Positions 37,422 to 45,974 of a stretch of DNA of 64,000 bases are shown here, piece after piece. Within the stretch, counting starts at the first letter, position 1; every line of letters starts with the position of its first letter. The stretch is from Polaribacter sp. KT25b (lineage in GTDB: Bacteria > Bacteroidota > Bacteroidia > Flavobacteriales > Flavobacteriaceae). Location: the NCBI RefSeq assembly GCF_900105145.1, contig NZ_LT629752.1, forward strand, positions 2,504,001 to 2,568,000, in the 5' to 3' direction. Both the position numbers and the translations under genes were made by a program. Below the pieces are notes generated by a model. It did not search any database and was not told the DNA's origin. It saw only the letters and a program-made list of their open reading frames with translations.

Positions 37422-38189
37422 CTAACGGACAGTTAGGTTTTTATAATTTCTTAAAATTTCTATTGTAGCATTATAACCCAAATTAAAAATAGCATCGATA
37501 CTATTCATATCAAAAGTGCCATAATTAATTAAATCTTCTGGATAAATAACTAAATTACAATCAGAAAACTTTAATATTGATTCTGAGCTTGATTTAATTT
37601 TAAACGCTCTTTCTACCACAGAATAAGAATGTTTTAAATCTTTAATGCTAATTTTTTTTAATGGATTTACATAAACTCCAATAATTTGGTCGCAATCTTT
37701 TTTTAACGGTTCTACAGGAAAATTATTAAGTGTGCCTCCGTCAATATAAAATGAATCATTAATTTTTGTGGGTGTAAAAACACCAGGAAATGACGCTGAA
37801 GCAATTATTGGTTTTATAAGCTGACCTTTACTAAATATTTTTAAAGTTCCGTCTATTACATTCGTTGCTGTAATAAATAATGGTTTTTTTAAAGTATTAA
37901 AATCATCTACAGGAAAAAATGTTTTAAGATCATCATAAAATTTTACAGAATCTATAAAACCAGGTTTATTATAAGCAAATCTATTTGTGTTAAAAATAGG
38001 TATTGTTTTAAAGAAATTTAATATTTCTGCCCAACCAACTCCTTGTGCATACAAAGCCCCAACAATAGCTCCAGCACTTGTACCTGCTATGTGTGTTGGA
38101 TAAATACCGTTTTCTTCTAAAGCTTTAATTGCCCCAATATGAGCTGCTCCTCTAGCTCCACCTCCAGAAAGTACTAAACCTGTTTTCAT
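37422..38189 (-). CDS. Patatin-like phospholipase
   Basis: The 255-residue protein shows the patatin dyad and oxyanion loop: SGGGARGAAHIG (residues 8-19), nucleophile Ser38 in GTSAG, and Asp150 in YIDGG. It hydrolyses acyl ester bonds of lipids. No signal peptide or membrane helix is present, so it is a cytoplasmic RssA-like form. It lies between mscS and cls on the same strand, in a group concerned with membranes. Confidence 0.9.
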   Translation of the reverse strand: MKTGLVLSGGGARGAAHIGAIKALEENGIYPTHIAGTSAGAIVGALYAQGVGWAEILNFFKTIPIFNTNRFAYNKPGFIDSVKFYDDLKTFFPVDDFNTLKKPLFITATNVIDGTLKIFSKGQLIKPIIASASFPGVFTPTKINDSFYIDGGTLNNFPVEPLKKDCDQIIGVYVNPLKKISIKDLKHSYSVVERAFKIKSSSESILKFSDCNLVIYPEDLINYGTFDMNSIDAIFNLGYNATIEILRNYKNLTVR

Positions 38190-38258
38190 TATAATTATAT
38201 AATTGTATTACAAATTTATCAACTAAATAAGAGCTTCTAAATGATTATTATCAGTTGA

Positions 38259-39695
38259 TTATAAAATGGGACTAAACACTTTGGCTAAACCTTCTTTTAA
38301 ACGCTCTATTTTTGGTCTTTTTATATATTGCTGATAATCTATTTGATTACTTTTTTCGCAGCCATTCAAAAAATCTAGTTTTAATTTTGTAGTTATTTCT
38401 CTTTCGTAAATTAGAATATTTACTTCATAATTTTGTTCAAAACTTCTAATATCAAGATTTGCTGTTCCTATTGATGTAAGTTCATCATCAGAAATAATAA
38501 CTTTACTATGTAAAAAACCATCTGGATTTAAATAAATTTTAACTCCTGATTCTAGCAAAGTTTCAAAATAAGATCTTACATTCCATTTTACAATAAAGCT
38601 ATCAGAATTTGCAGAAAGTAAAAGCCTAACATCTACGCCACTCATTGCTGCAACTTGCAACGCTTCTTTTATTGCTTCTCCTGGAATTATATACGGATTT
38701 GTGATATAAACATATTTTTTTGCGCTATTTATAATAGCATAATATAGTTGATGAATAGAAGAAAAATCGGAGTCTGGACCACTTGCAACTACTTGCGCAA
38801 TTGAATTTCCTGATACAAGATTTTTAAAAAAATATTTAACATTTAACAAATCATCTTTTCCACTTGCAAAATACCAATCCATAGCAAAAACAGCTTCTAA
38901 ACTATTTACTACATCGCCTTTTAATTGTAAATGCATATCATACCAATTTCCTAAATCTGGATCTCCTTTTATATATTTATCGGATACATTTATGCCGCCA
39001 GTAAAACCAAAAACACCATCAACAATAATAATTTTTCTATGGTTTCTATAATTTATAGAAGAAAGAAATTTACCAAATTTCATTGGTAAAAAACTATAAA
39101 CTTCTATTCCTGTTTCTTTTAATTTGTGTAAGTATTTATTACTTAAAGTTCTACTACCTAAGGCATCATAAAGAAAACGTATTTCTACTCCTTCCTTTTG
39201 TTTGCGCATTAAAATGGATTTAAATTTGTCTGCTAAATCTCCTTCTTCAAAAATATAATATTGAATATGAATAAATTTTTTAGCGGTTTCCATAGCAGAA
39301 AAAATAGCTTCAAATGTTGCTGGGCCGTTTATTAAAGGAGTTAATTCGTTTTCAATACTCGGTATAAATTTCGACCCTTTTATAATTAGTTTAGCTAATT
39401 TTACATGTTTTTTAATTGCTGTAGGAATATTTGTATCTTCATTTTCATTTAGATGATTGTAATAATGATCAACTTGCTCATAATATTCAGAGATTTCCTT
39501 GGTTTGTTTAAGCTTATAAAATTTATTCTTTTTTCTATTTCTACCAAGAATAAAATAAAATAACATTCCACCTACAGGTATTGTAAAGATAGCCAACAAC
39601 CAAGCTAAAGTTTTTGTAGGTCTAACACCATTAAGCAGCAGTTTACCAACTAAAAAAAAAGCGATAAGTGAATATATAATAAGCGCTAAAACCAT
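38259..39695 (-). CDS. cls: Cardiolipin synthase
   Basis: The 478-residue protein has two N-terminal membrane helices (residues 2-22 and about 29-50), then two phospholipase D motifs, HRKIIIVDG (His219) and HSKVIISDD (His396). This is the ClsA plan: it condenses two phosphatidylglycerol molecules to cardiolipin and glycerol at the inner membrane. It neighbours the patatin and MscS genes on the same strand. Length and order match the family. Confidence 0.93.
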   Translation of the reverse strand: MVLALIIYSLIAFFLVGKLLLNGVRPTKTLAWLLAIFTIPVGGMLFYFILGRNRKKNKFYKLKQTKEISEYYEQVDHYYNHLNENEDTNIPTAIKKHVKLAKLIIKGSKFIPSIENELTPLINGPATFEAIFSAMETAKKFIHIQYYIFEEGDLADKFKSILMRKQKEGVEIRFLYDALGSRTLSNKYLHKLKETGIEVYSFLPMKFGKFLSSINYRNHRKIIIVDGVFGFTGGINVSDKYIKGDPDLGNWYDMHLQLKGDVVNSLEAVFAMDWYFASGKDDLLNVKYFFKNLVSGNSIAQVVASGPDSDFSSIHQLYYAIINSAKKYVYITNPYIIPGEAIKEALQVAAMSGVDVRLLLSANSDSFIVKWNVRSYFETLLESGVKIYLNPDGFLHSKVIISDDELTSIGTANLDIRSFEQNYEVNILIYEREITTKLKLDFLNGCEKSNQIDYQQYIKRPKIERLKEGLAKVFSPIL

Positions 39696-39840
39696 AATTA
39701 AACTACAAATTTTGTATTGTATTATTATTTAACTTCAACCACTAATTAAAGTTATTTTGATATTTAAAGATAGTAAATTAAACTGTTAAAAAACAGAGCA
39801 TTTCCTTTAGAATATCTCTTAATTAGAATCTAATTTAAAC

Positions 39841-39873
39841 AGAAAAAGAGGAAATAAATAATTTCATTTCCTC
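39841..39873 (-). terminator. Terminator of the Hsp20 gene
   Basis: GAGGAAAT (39848-39855) and ATTTCCTC (39866-39873) form an 8-base stem followed on the minus strand by T5. It lies 23 bases beyond the hsp20 stop. Confidence 0.65.
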
Positions 39874-39895
39874 CTTTTTTTCTCAGATTTTGTAA

Positions 39896-40330
39896 TTAAA
39901 CAATTTCTACTTTTTTAGGCTTAAGTTTCTTAGAATCTTCTTTTTTAAGTAAATTAAAACTAAGAACTCCATCTTTATATTTTGCCATAACATCTTCTTC
40001 TTTTACAGAATCTGGAAGTTTTAATCTTTTTTCAAAAGAATTATAACTAAACTCTTTACGAGTATAATTGTCTTCTTTTTCTTCTTTAGATTTAGAGCTT
40101 TCTGCAGAAATATTTAAACATCCTTCATTAATCGTTACATCAAAATCTTTTTTCTCAAAACCAGGTGCAGCCAATTCAACTTCAAAAGCATCATCAGTTT
40201 CCTTAATATTTAATGCAGGTTCGTCTAATTTTTTGTTCCAAAGTTTAGATCCAAAGAATTCATCGTTATCAAAAAAATCTGTTGAAATTAGATTTTCTAA
40301 TGGTCTACTTTTAAATTTTACTAGTGACAT
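39896..40330 (-). CDS. Small heat-shock protein, Hsp20/alpha-crystallin family
   Basis: The 144-residue protein is an alpha-crystallin domain (about 35-135) with EVELAAPGFEKKDFDVTINE, the FSYNSFEKRLKLPDSV segment and the A-x-x-x-n-G-v-L motif as AKYKDGVLSFNL, plus a lysine-rich end. It binds unfolding proteins without ATP as large oligomers in the cytoplasm. It is monocistronic and is the last clear core gene before the integration hot spot. Confidence 0.93.
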   Translation of the reverse strand: MSLVKFKSRPLENLISTDFFDNDEFFGSKLWNKKLDEPALNIKETDDAFEVELAAPGFEKKDFDVTINEGCLNISAESSKSKEEKEDNYTRKEFSYNSFEKRLKLPDSVKEEDVMAKYKDGVLSFNLLKKEDSKKLKPKKVEIV

Positions 40331-40676
40331 AATTTTATGATTTTAAATTAAACAAATATTACACAACAAAATTAAAAACAAGACAATATTTATAAAATGA
40401 TCTAGATCAGCGCACTAAAATATATTAAATTAATAATAAAAAAATCTGGTAATTATGTTGCATATGCATATACAAAAGAAAAAGTTGCTATGAAATTAAA
40501 TCGAAACCCTATAAAGGCAAGTGGCGGATTTACAAAAGCTGTTGATTGTAGTTTAACGGCTAATTGTAATGATCTCAATTTGATTAAATTTGAAGTTAAA
40601 AAATTCTATCAGTATTTGTGATTGGTACGGAGCTATTGTTCCGAATGACAAATAAAAACACCTAAATTTACTATAG

Positions 40677-40707
40677 AAGTCGTTCCATAATTTGAAACGG
40701 CTTTTTT
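40677..40707 (+). terminator. Terminator-like hairpin
   Basis: AAGTCGTT pairs with AACGGCTT (one G-T pair) and is followed by T6. No intact gene precedes it, so it may belong to decayed sequence. Confidence 0.45.
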
Positions 40708-40734
40708 ATTATTATTCACTACATAAATTTAAAG

Positions 40735-40869
40735 TGAAGTAGACTACCTAATAAATTTGGTACCAAATTTTTAAGCTACATTTTTATTGTTTTTCATTAT
40801 TAATTCTATTTCCATTTCTAAAGGCGACTTATAACCTAAAGAAGAATAAAATCTTTCATGTTTTCTAGC
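40735..40869 (-). pseudogene. IS3-family transposase remnant (C-terminal end)
   Basis: On the minus strand the frame ending at the TAA at 40771-40773 reads KHERFYSSLGYKSPLEMEIE, the characteristic C-terminus of IS3/IS150-group OrfB integrases. A stop codon interrupts it about 13 codons earlier, and nothing further upstream matches. Beyond the stop lie a perfect 18-base palindrome (40753-40770) and, at 40735, TGAAGTAGACTACC, which looks like the terminal repeat of the element because these ends start with TG. Only the right end of the insertion sequence survives. Confidence 0.75.
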
Positions 40870-40986
40870 TTTTCATTGGAAACTTCTTTTTTAAAAATGT
40901 AAATTATGGTAATTAAAAAGCTTTAGCAGCAGCATTTTCCCATCACTATTCGTTTTGCTTATATAAGCCTCCTTTAAATCAGTTGT

Positions 40987-41259
40987 CTATAATCTTTTTG
41001 GTTTATTACTATTTAAATTATGATAAATACCTGCAATCTTCATAGGAATATCATAAATATAATTTTTTAATGAAACTTCAGTATTAATTATTTCTGCTTG
41101 GAGCAACATATTTGTCTTTTTCCATCTAATTGGACAAATATATTTTCTAGTTGCCAATGTAGAAGTTGAACTACCTAATTTAATTTTAGCATAGAAGATT
41201 GCTAATTCATTTTTTTGTTTATCATTTTTCAGGTAAAAACTCCCTTTTAATTTACTCAT
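40987..41259 (-). pseudogene. Truncated tyrosine integrase (arm-binding domain only)
   Basis: The 90-residue frame reads FYLKNDKQKNELAIFYAKIK, then TRKYICPIRWKKTNMLLQAE, the N-terminal arm-binding domain of Bacteroidota integrases (strand, strand, then a Wxx landmark). It ends without core-binding or catalytic domains, which would have lain to the left where the IS3 remnant now is. It is a relic of an earlier element. Arm-type repeats in front of it (41352-41398) support this. A functional truncated regulator is possible but unlikely. Confidence 0.7.
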
Positions 41260-41535
41260 TTTACTTAAATTTATAATAATTAAAGCAAATCAAGGATCAA
41301 TACTAAATAGTTCGCAAACCACGAGTTGATTATGGACATTGTGAACTTTTCGTTACCCTATTGATTACCAAAAACAACAGGGTAACACATAAGGTAACTG
41401 TAAAATAAAATTAAAAGTGGTTTTTGACATATTTTTATGAAATGCCAAACAACTCTTTATATCCATTGAATAGAACTTAAAGTCAGTATTTATAGTAGAT
41501 TAGATGTTTTTTTTACTGCAAAAAAGTGATGTAAT

Positions 41536-41567
41536 AAAAAAAGCCTCACATAAAATGCAAGGCTTTT
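41536..41567 (-). terminator. Former terminator of tRNA-Ser(UGA), displaced by the second element
   Basis: AAAAGCCT (41539-41546) and AGGCTTTT (41560-41567) form a perfect 8-base stem followed on the minus strand by a T run. It starts one base from the att core at 41569. Before insertion it would have followed tRNA-Ser directly, so the element now separates them by 16.8 kb. Confidence 0.7.
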
Positions 41568-41568
41568 G

Positions 41569-41581
41569 GCGGAGAAAGAGG
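41569..41581. other. Left attachment site core of the second element
   Basis: GCGGAGAAAGAGG is identical to the 3' end of tRNA-Ser(UGA) at 58403-58415 in the same orientation. Sequence beyond it no longer matches the tRNA. It lies 117 bases before the left arm site and 152 bases before the integrase start. Confidence 0.75.
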
Positions 41582-41697
41582 CTCTCTCACCTACTATATC
41601 ATAAAATCTCATAAAACGCCTAAAGCCCTTTAAATATAGGGTTTTAATTTTTTGAGTTTTTTAAAAAATCATAGAATATCACTTGATTTCACAAAAA

Positions 41698-41720
41698 TTG
41701 GGTGTAAATTTGGGTGTAAC
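41698..41720. repeat. Left integrase arm site
   Basis: Tandem TTGGGTGTA units (41698-41706 and 41709-41717) form a site that matches the right-end site at 58349-58368 in 18 of 20 bases. It lies just before the preferred integrase start and would otherwise encode an odd Cys-containing leader, which argues for the start at 41733. Confidence 0.6.
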
Positions 41721-41732
41721 TTTTTAATAGGT

Positions 41733-43019
41733 ATGATTCAAATAAAACGAAATTTAATTTTCTCACTTGAAAAGAGAAAAAAAGCAGGTCAGTTAATTAC
41801 AGAAAACGTACCAATACGTTTACGAATAAATTATGAAGGTTCTCGTTTAGACATTCAAACAGGGTTTCGTATTGATATTGCTAAATGGAATCAAGATAAA
41901 GAACAGGTTAAAAACGGTTCTTATAATAAACTAGAGCAAAGCTCAGCTTCTATTAATTCACGAATTTTAGAATTGAAAGTTGCTATTCAAGATTTTTTTC
42001 AAGAATGTGAAAGCCAAGATAAAATCCCTACCAAAGATCAAATTAGAATAATAGCAAAAAGTTTAAAGAAAAAAGGAAAGGTTGAAGTTGAAAAAACAAC
42101 AGAGAGTTCATTTTTTGATGTGTTTGATTTATTTGTAAAAGAAAATAGTCATTTAAATAATTGGAGTGATGCAACACTTACCAAATTTGCAACTGTAAAA
42201 AAACATATTACGAGCTTTAACCCTATTTCAAAATTTGAAGATTTTGATGAAAGCGGACTTACAGATTATCTTACACACCTGAGGAAAGAAAAGAAAATGC
42301 GAAATAGTACCATTAAAAAACAACTTGGTTTTATTAAATGGTTTCTTAGATGGAGTTTTGAAAAAAGACATCACAATAATAATGCTTACCAAGGTTTTAG
42401 ACCGAAAATCAAAGATGCTCAGAAAACAGTAATATTCCTTACAGAAGAAGAAAAAACAAAGCTACTTAAATATGAAATTCCTAGCACTAAAAAATATTTA
42501 GAAAGAGTTTTGGATGTCCTGATCTTCTGTTCATATTCAGGGCTCCGATATTCAGATGTTTATAATTTAAAAAATAGTGATATTAAATCTGATTTTTTTC
42601 AAATTATTACCGTAAAAACAGACGACGCACTAATTATTGAATTTAACAAACATAGTAGAGCTATTTTGGAAAAGTATTCTCATATACCATATAAAAAAGA
42701 TAAGGCTTTACCTGTTATTTCAAATCAAAAGATGAATGAATATTTAAAAGAATTAGGGGAATTGGCAGAGATAGATTCACCAGTAAGATTAACACATTAT
42801 ATAGGAAACAAAAGAATTGATGAAGTATTTCCTAAATATGAACTTATGACAACACATATTGGACGAAGAACTTTTATTTGCTCCGCTTTATCAATTGGAA
42901 TACCTGTACAAGTGGTAATGAAATGGACAGGGCATTCAGATTACAAAGCAATGAAGCCCTATATTGACGTAGCCGACAAAACAAAGAAAAATGCAATGGA
43001 AAAATTTAATGAATTATGA
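41733..43019 (+). CDS. Tyrosine recombinase / integrase of the second element
   Basis: The ATG at 41733 is preferred over 41652 because the stretch between is the arm site. The 428-residue protein has an arm-binding domain (MIQIKRNLIFSLEKRKKAGQ), a core-binding domain (about 110-215) and a catalytic domain with all residues: Arg in YSGLRYSDVYNL, HxxR in THIGRRTFIC, and WTGHSDYK followed by the nucleophile Tyr in KPYIDVAD. It should recombine the attachment sites in tRNA-Ser. Its stop overlaps the next start by four bases (ATGA). Confidence 0.95.
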   Translation: MIQIKRNLIFSLEKRKKAGQLITENVPIRLRINYEGSRLDIQTGFRIDIAKWNQDKEQVKNGSYNKLEQSSASINSRILELKVAIQDFFQECESQDKIPTKDQIRIIAKSLKKKGKVEVEKTTESSFFDVFDLFVKENSHLNNWSDATLTKFATVKKHITSFNPISKFEDFDESGLTDYLTHLRKEKKMRNSTIKKQLGFIKWFLRWSFEKRHHNNNAYQGFRPKIKDAQKTVIFLTEEEKTKLLKYEIPSTKKYLERVLDVLIFCSYSGLRYSDVYNLKNSDIKSDFFQIITVKTDDALIIEFNKHSRAILEKYSHIPYKKDKALPVISNQKMNEYLKELGELAEIDSPVRLTHYIGNKRIDEVFPKYELMTTHIGRRTFICSALSIGIPVQVVMKWTGHSDYKAMKPYIDVADKTKKNAMEKFNEL

Positions 43020-44005
43020 TCTATTTTACAACAATTACTGATTGTATTCTTGCTATAAAAGATAATTTAAAAGTTCTGCAAATTAATACTATTAGAATAA
43101 CAGATTTAGAAAGTTACCAAAAATTTTGTGATACATTTTCTATTGATGAATTTAGAAGCTCCATTAGAGAATATAGAGACATTAACGGAAGAGAGAACTT
43201 AAAGCAAGAATTAAGATTAATTTTATCAACAATTAAAGATTATTCAAAATTTTATAACGAGAATCAAATTAGCTTAAATTCAATGGATCCTTCATGTTTA
43301 TTAAGAAATTTAATAAAACCAATAGAATTAAAAGAAACCCTTGCCTACAGGAAACAAATTCCAACCAATAAATCTATAACTGTATTAAAAGGAAATTATG
43401 AACAGATGTCTCTTAGATTTTCTGACGAACATCCTGAAATGATTACTATTCTAAAAAAAATAAACCTCTTAGAAAAAGAAAAAGAAAAATTACTAAACCT
43501 TTATAATGAGTGGGTTTTAGAACGTAAAATACTTGAAAAAAAATACAATAATTTATTAAGCTTCAAATTCTATTATGTATTACAAAAACTAGAAACTATT
43601 AAAGAAATTATTGAAGAAGATTATATAGAAAACATCGAAATACTTAATTTAAATTTCAATAATGACTTATTAGAAATAATAAACGAATATTTTACACGTA
43701 GCCTTACTGCTGTTTCTGCTAAAGATTTTTTTAACAATTTTGAATTATCTGGACTAAAAGTAGAAAAGAAAAAAATGTCAGATACTAAACTATATTTTTT
43801 AATTGATTCATTAGCAAATACTATTAAAGATAAACTTCAAAAAGAAAAATGGATCAATACTTCATTAGACTACTTCGAAAAAAAAAGACACATTTACGAC
43901 AAAAAGAAGACTTATGAAAAAGAGTTCTATGAAAAAATTATTACCAATGAAGTAAAAGAAAATCATTTTGTAAATAGATTATCGAAAGCAATTCAAATGA
44001 TTTAA
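43016..44005 (+). CDS. Unknown coiled-coil protein coupled to the integrase
   Basis: The 329-residue protein is highly charged and almost all helical, with likely coiled coil around residues 145-180 (KINLLEKEKEKLLNLYNEWV) and 265-320. No family is recognised; an RteC relationship was considered but the landmarks are absent. The ATGA overlap with the integrase gene means the two are made together in a fixed ratio, so it may assist or restrain integration or excision. It has no signal peptide or membrane segment. Confidence 0.6.
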   Translation: MIYFTTITDCILAIKDNLKVLQINTIRITDLESYQKFCDTFSIDEFRSSIREYRDINGRENLKQELRLILSTIKDYSKFYNENQISLNSMDPSCLLRNLIKPIELKETLAYRKQIPTNKSITVLKGNYEQMSLRFSDEHPEMITILKKINLLEKEKEKLLNLYNEWVLERKILEKKYNNLLSFKFYYVLQKLETIKEIIEEDYIENIEILNLNFNNDLLEIINEYFTRSLTAVSAKDFFNNFELSGLKVEKKKMSDTKLYFLIDSLANTIKDKLQKEKWINTSLDYFEKKRHIYDKKKTYEKEFYEKIITNEVKENHFVNRLSKAIQMI

Positions 44006-44253
44006 AAGATAGTTAAAGACATTTTGAAATAAGTTTTAATTACGAATTAAAGCTTATGAACCTCTATTTGACATTATAAATAAATCTCCACCAAAAATAT
44101 TTTCACAAGAACATAATGCGCTGACTATAAGCCTTCTAAATTACACATTAAATAATCCCCACCATTTTCCACCAAAATTTCATTCTAATTTTACAGTATT
44201 CGAATACAACAACCGATGTACACGGTTAAGTTTAATACAACAAATTAGATATT

Positions 44254-44544
44254 ATGAATTTAGAATCAATTAAAGAAAAACCACTCTTCCAAATGACAGG
44301 AGAAGAGTTTATATTTCTACAGAACAACCTAAACAATGAATTGCCCTCAAAAACTTTAGAACCTGAAAAAGGCAAAAAGTATGTTTATGGTATTAGAGGA
44401 ATTGCAAAACTTATAGATGGTAGTACCTCCAAAGCTAACAGATTAAAAAAGTCTGGAATAATTGATAAAGCCATTATACAAAATGGTCGTAAAATTATTG
44501 TTGATGCTGAGCTTGCACTTCAACTTATGAATCAATCTAAATAA
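44254..44544 (+). CDS. DUF3853 family HTH protein, possible excisionase
   Basis: The 96-residue protein has the DUF3853 form: an N-terminal FQMTGEEFIFLQ segment, then KYVYGIRGIAKLIDGSTSKA and NRLKKSGIIDKAIIQNGRKI, a winged-helix-like DNA-binding unit comparable to MerR/Xis domains. Such genes sit beside integrase and replication genes in Bacteroidota elements. It may act as directionality factor or regulator. A 248-base gap with CCACCAAAA repeats (44091-44099 and 44171-44179) precedes it, and a terminator overlaps its stop. Confidence 0.8.
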   Translation: MNLESIKEKPLFQMTGEEFIFLQNNLNNELPSKTLEPEKGKKYVYGIRGIAKLIDGSTSKANRLKKSGIIDKAIIQNGRKIIVDAELALQLMNQSK

Positions 44545-44576
44545 AAAAATATCATGTTAGCGCATGATATTTTTTA
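44544..44576 (+). terminator. Terminator of the DUF3853 gene
   Basis: A perfect 13-base stem (44544-44556 with 44563-44575; core TATCATG/CATGATA) with a 6-base loop and T run directly follows the stop codon. Confidence 0.85.
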
Positions 44577-44650
44577 ATCACTAACAAATGTCAATGATTC
44601 TGTGTCGAATACAAATATACAAAATCTGTTGACTATCAATTCACAAATCA

Positions 44651-45649
44651 ATGGAAAATAAAAAAGCGAATTCAAAGAATTCACAGGGCAATGATATGCC
44701 TAATAAAAGGAATATTTTAACTGACAAAACAGCAAATGAATGGTTAGAAATAGGTTCTAGAATTATTGACCCCAAGCCTTTATTTGGGAATATTTGGCAT
44801 CAAGGAGAAGTTGGCATTCTTTTTTCAAATACAGGAAAAGGAAAATCAATACTTGCAGTACAATTAGCAGATGCTATTTCTAAAGGAAATCCAATACTTG
44901 GAGAAAATACGGATAAATACATTGTATTATATTTTGATTTTGAACTATCTACTAAAGCCTTTCAAAAGCGTTACTCCAAAAGTAATACAGAACTTTATTC
45001 TTTCAGTCCTAATTTCGTAAGAATAGAAATTGATAGAGGTGAAAATTCAGAAGATGAAAAGTTATCATTTGAGCAATTAATTATCAACTCTATAACAATT
45101 CAAGCACTCAAAAACAATGCAGAAGTTCTTATAATAGATAACATTACTTACTTAGCAGCTTCTAACGAAAAGAGCCACGAAGCATTAGAGCTAATGAAGA
45201 TAATTTTAAAATTATCTAGAGAATATAGTATCTCAATACTACTAATAGCACACACCCCAAAACGAGACATTTACAGTCCTATTCAACTTGAAGACTTAGC
45301 AGGATCAAAAGCATTATCAAACTTTGTTGATATCTGTTTCTGTATTGGAGAATCTGTAAAAGGAGACAATATTAGATACATAAAGCAATTAAAAAACAGA
45401 AACTATCCAATTGAATACGGACAAGAAAACGTTATTAATTGTGAAATAGAAAAAGAAAATAGTTTTCTCAAATTTAATATGATGGGGTTTGGAGGTGAAA
45501 AAGAACATTTACAAGCTTCAAAAACAAATGAAGATAAAAGAATTTTAGAGGCACAGAGCCTAAAAGATGCAGGAAAAACTAATACTGAAATAGCTAAAAC
45601 TTTTGGGGTTAGCCCAAGAACTATTGGTCGTTGGCTAAAATTAACCTAA
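44651..45649 (+). CDS. RepA-like AAA ATPase with C-terminal HTH
   Basis: The 332-residue protein has Walker A FSNTGKGKSIL (about 58-68), the strand IVLYFDFELS, Walker B AEVLIIDN (about 155-162) and the sensor strand ISILLIAHTP, the RecA-like core of RepA/AAA_25 helicase-type ATPases. Residues 300-332 (TNTEIAKTFGVSPRTIGRWL) form a resolvase-type helix-turn-helix that may recognise the element's origin. The primase-like gene follows, so a replication role during transfer is likely. The partial gene at 1-359 is its counterpart in the first element. Confidence 0.8.
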   Translation: MENKKANSKNSQGNDMPNKRNILTDKTANEWLEIGSRIIDPKPLFGNIWHQGEVGILFSNTGKGKSILAVQLADAISKGNPILGENTDKYIVLYFDFELSTKAFQKRYSKSNTELYSFSPNFVRIEIDRGENSEDEKLSFEQLIINSITIQALKNNAEVLIIDNITYLAASNEKSHEALELMKIILKLSREYSISILLIAHTPKRDIYSPIQLEDLAGSKALSNFVDICFCIGESVKGDNIRYIKQLKNRNYPIEYGQENVINCEIEKENSFLKFNMMGFGGEKEHLQASKTNEDKRILEAQSLKDAGKTNTEIAKTFGVSPRTIGRWLKLT

Positions 45650-45652
45650 ACA

Positions 45653-45912
45653 GGACATTTAAGTGCCGACCCCAAAAACAGACGTAATCAATTCTTTTTC
45701 AAAACAATACAACAAATAATTTAAGAAAAAGGACACGACATCCTTAGTGCTTAGAAATTAATAGGCAAGAAGTGCCAACTGTTTTTGTGGGACATTTTAC
45801 GCCGTGTCACTTATAGGAAATAAGCCACATAATTAAAAAATATAATAAACTGTAAAACAAACTTTTAACTCTTTTAAACAATAGTTTTTGAGTCGGCAAA
45901 AAGTGGACATTT
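45653..45912. repeat. Repeat-rich intergenic region, candidate replication or transfer origin
   Basis: The 325-base gap between the ATPase and primase-like genes holds three GGACATTT copies (45653, 45790, 45905), two AAGTGCC copies (45661, 45770) and an inverted pair CCCCAAAAACAG (45670-45681) and CTGTTTTTGTGGG (45779-45791). No gene is seen. Iterated sites between replication genes suggest an origin. Confidence 0.45.
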
Positions 45913-45974
45913 ATTAGAAATAATATTAATAACAGTCAGCAATAATAATTTTATTGCTGTTGAAAAAAAAAAAT

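Larger units (their letters stand above)
40331..41535. other. Decayed intergenic region left of the second element
   Basis: No intact gene. It contains an open but unassigned frame at 40437-40621 (ending FEVKKFYQYL), an IS3 transposase remnant, a truncated integrase (40987-41259) and repeats of integrase arm-site type: GTTACCCT/AGGGTAAC (41352-41359 and 41379-41386) with a further GGTAAC at 41393. The pattern is that of older insertions decayed at the tRNA-Ser hot spot. Confidence 0.6.

Noticed and set aside
41569..41650. A second tRNA-Ser copy at the left end of the element
   Set aside because: Only the 13-base att core matches; anticodon and T arms are absent.
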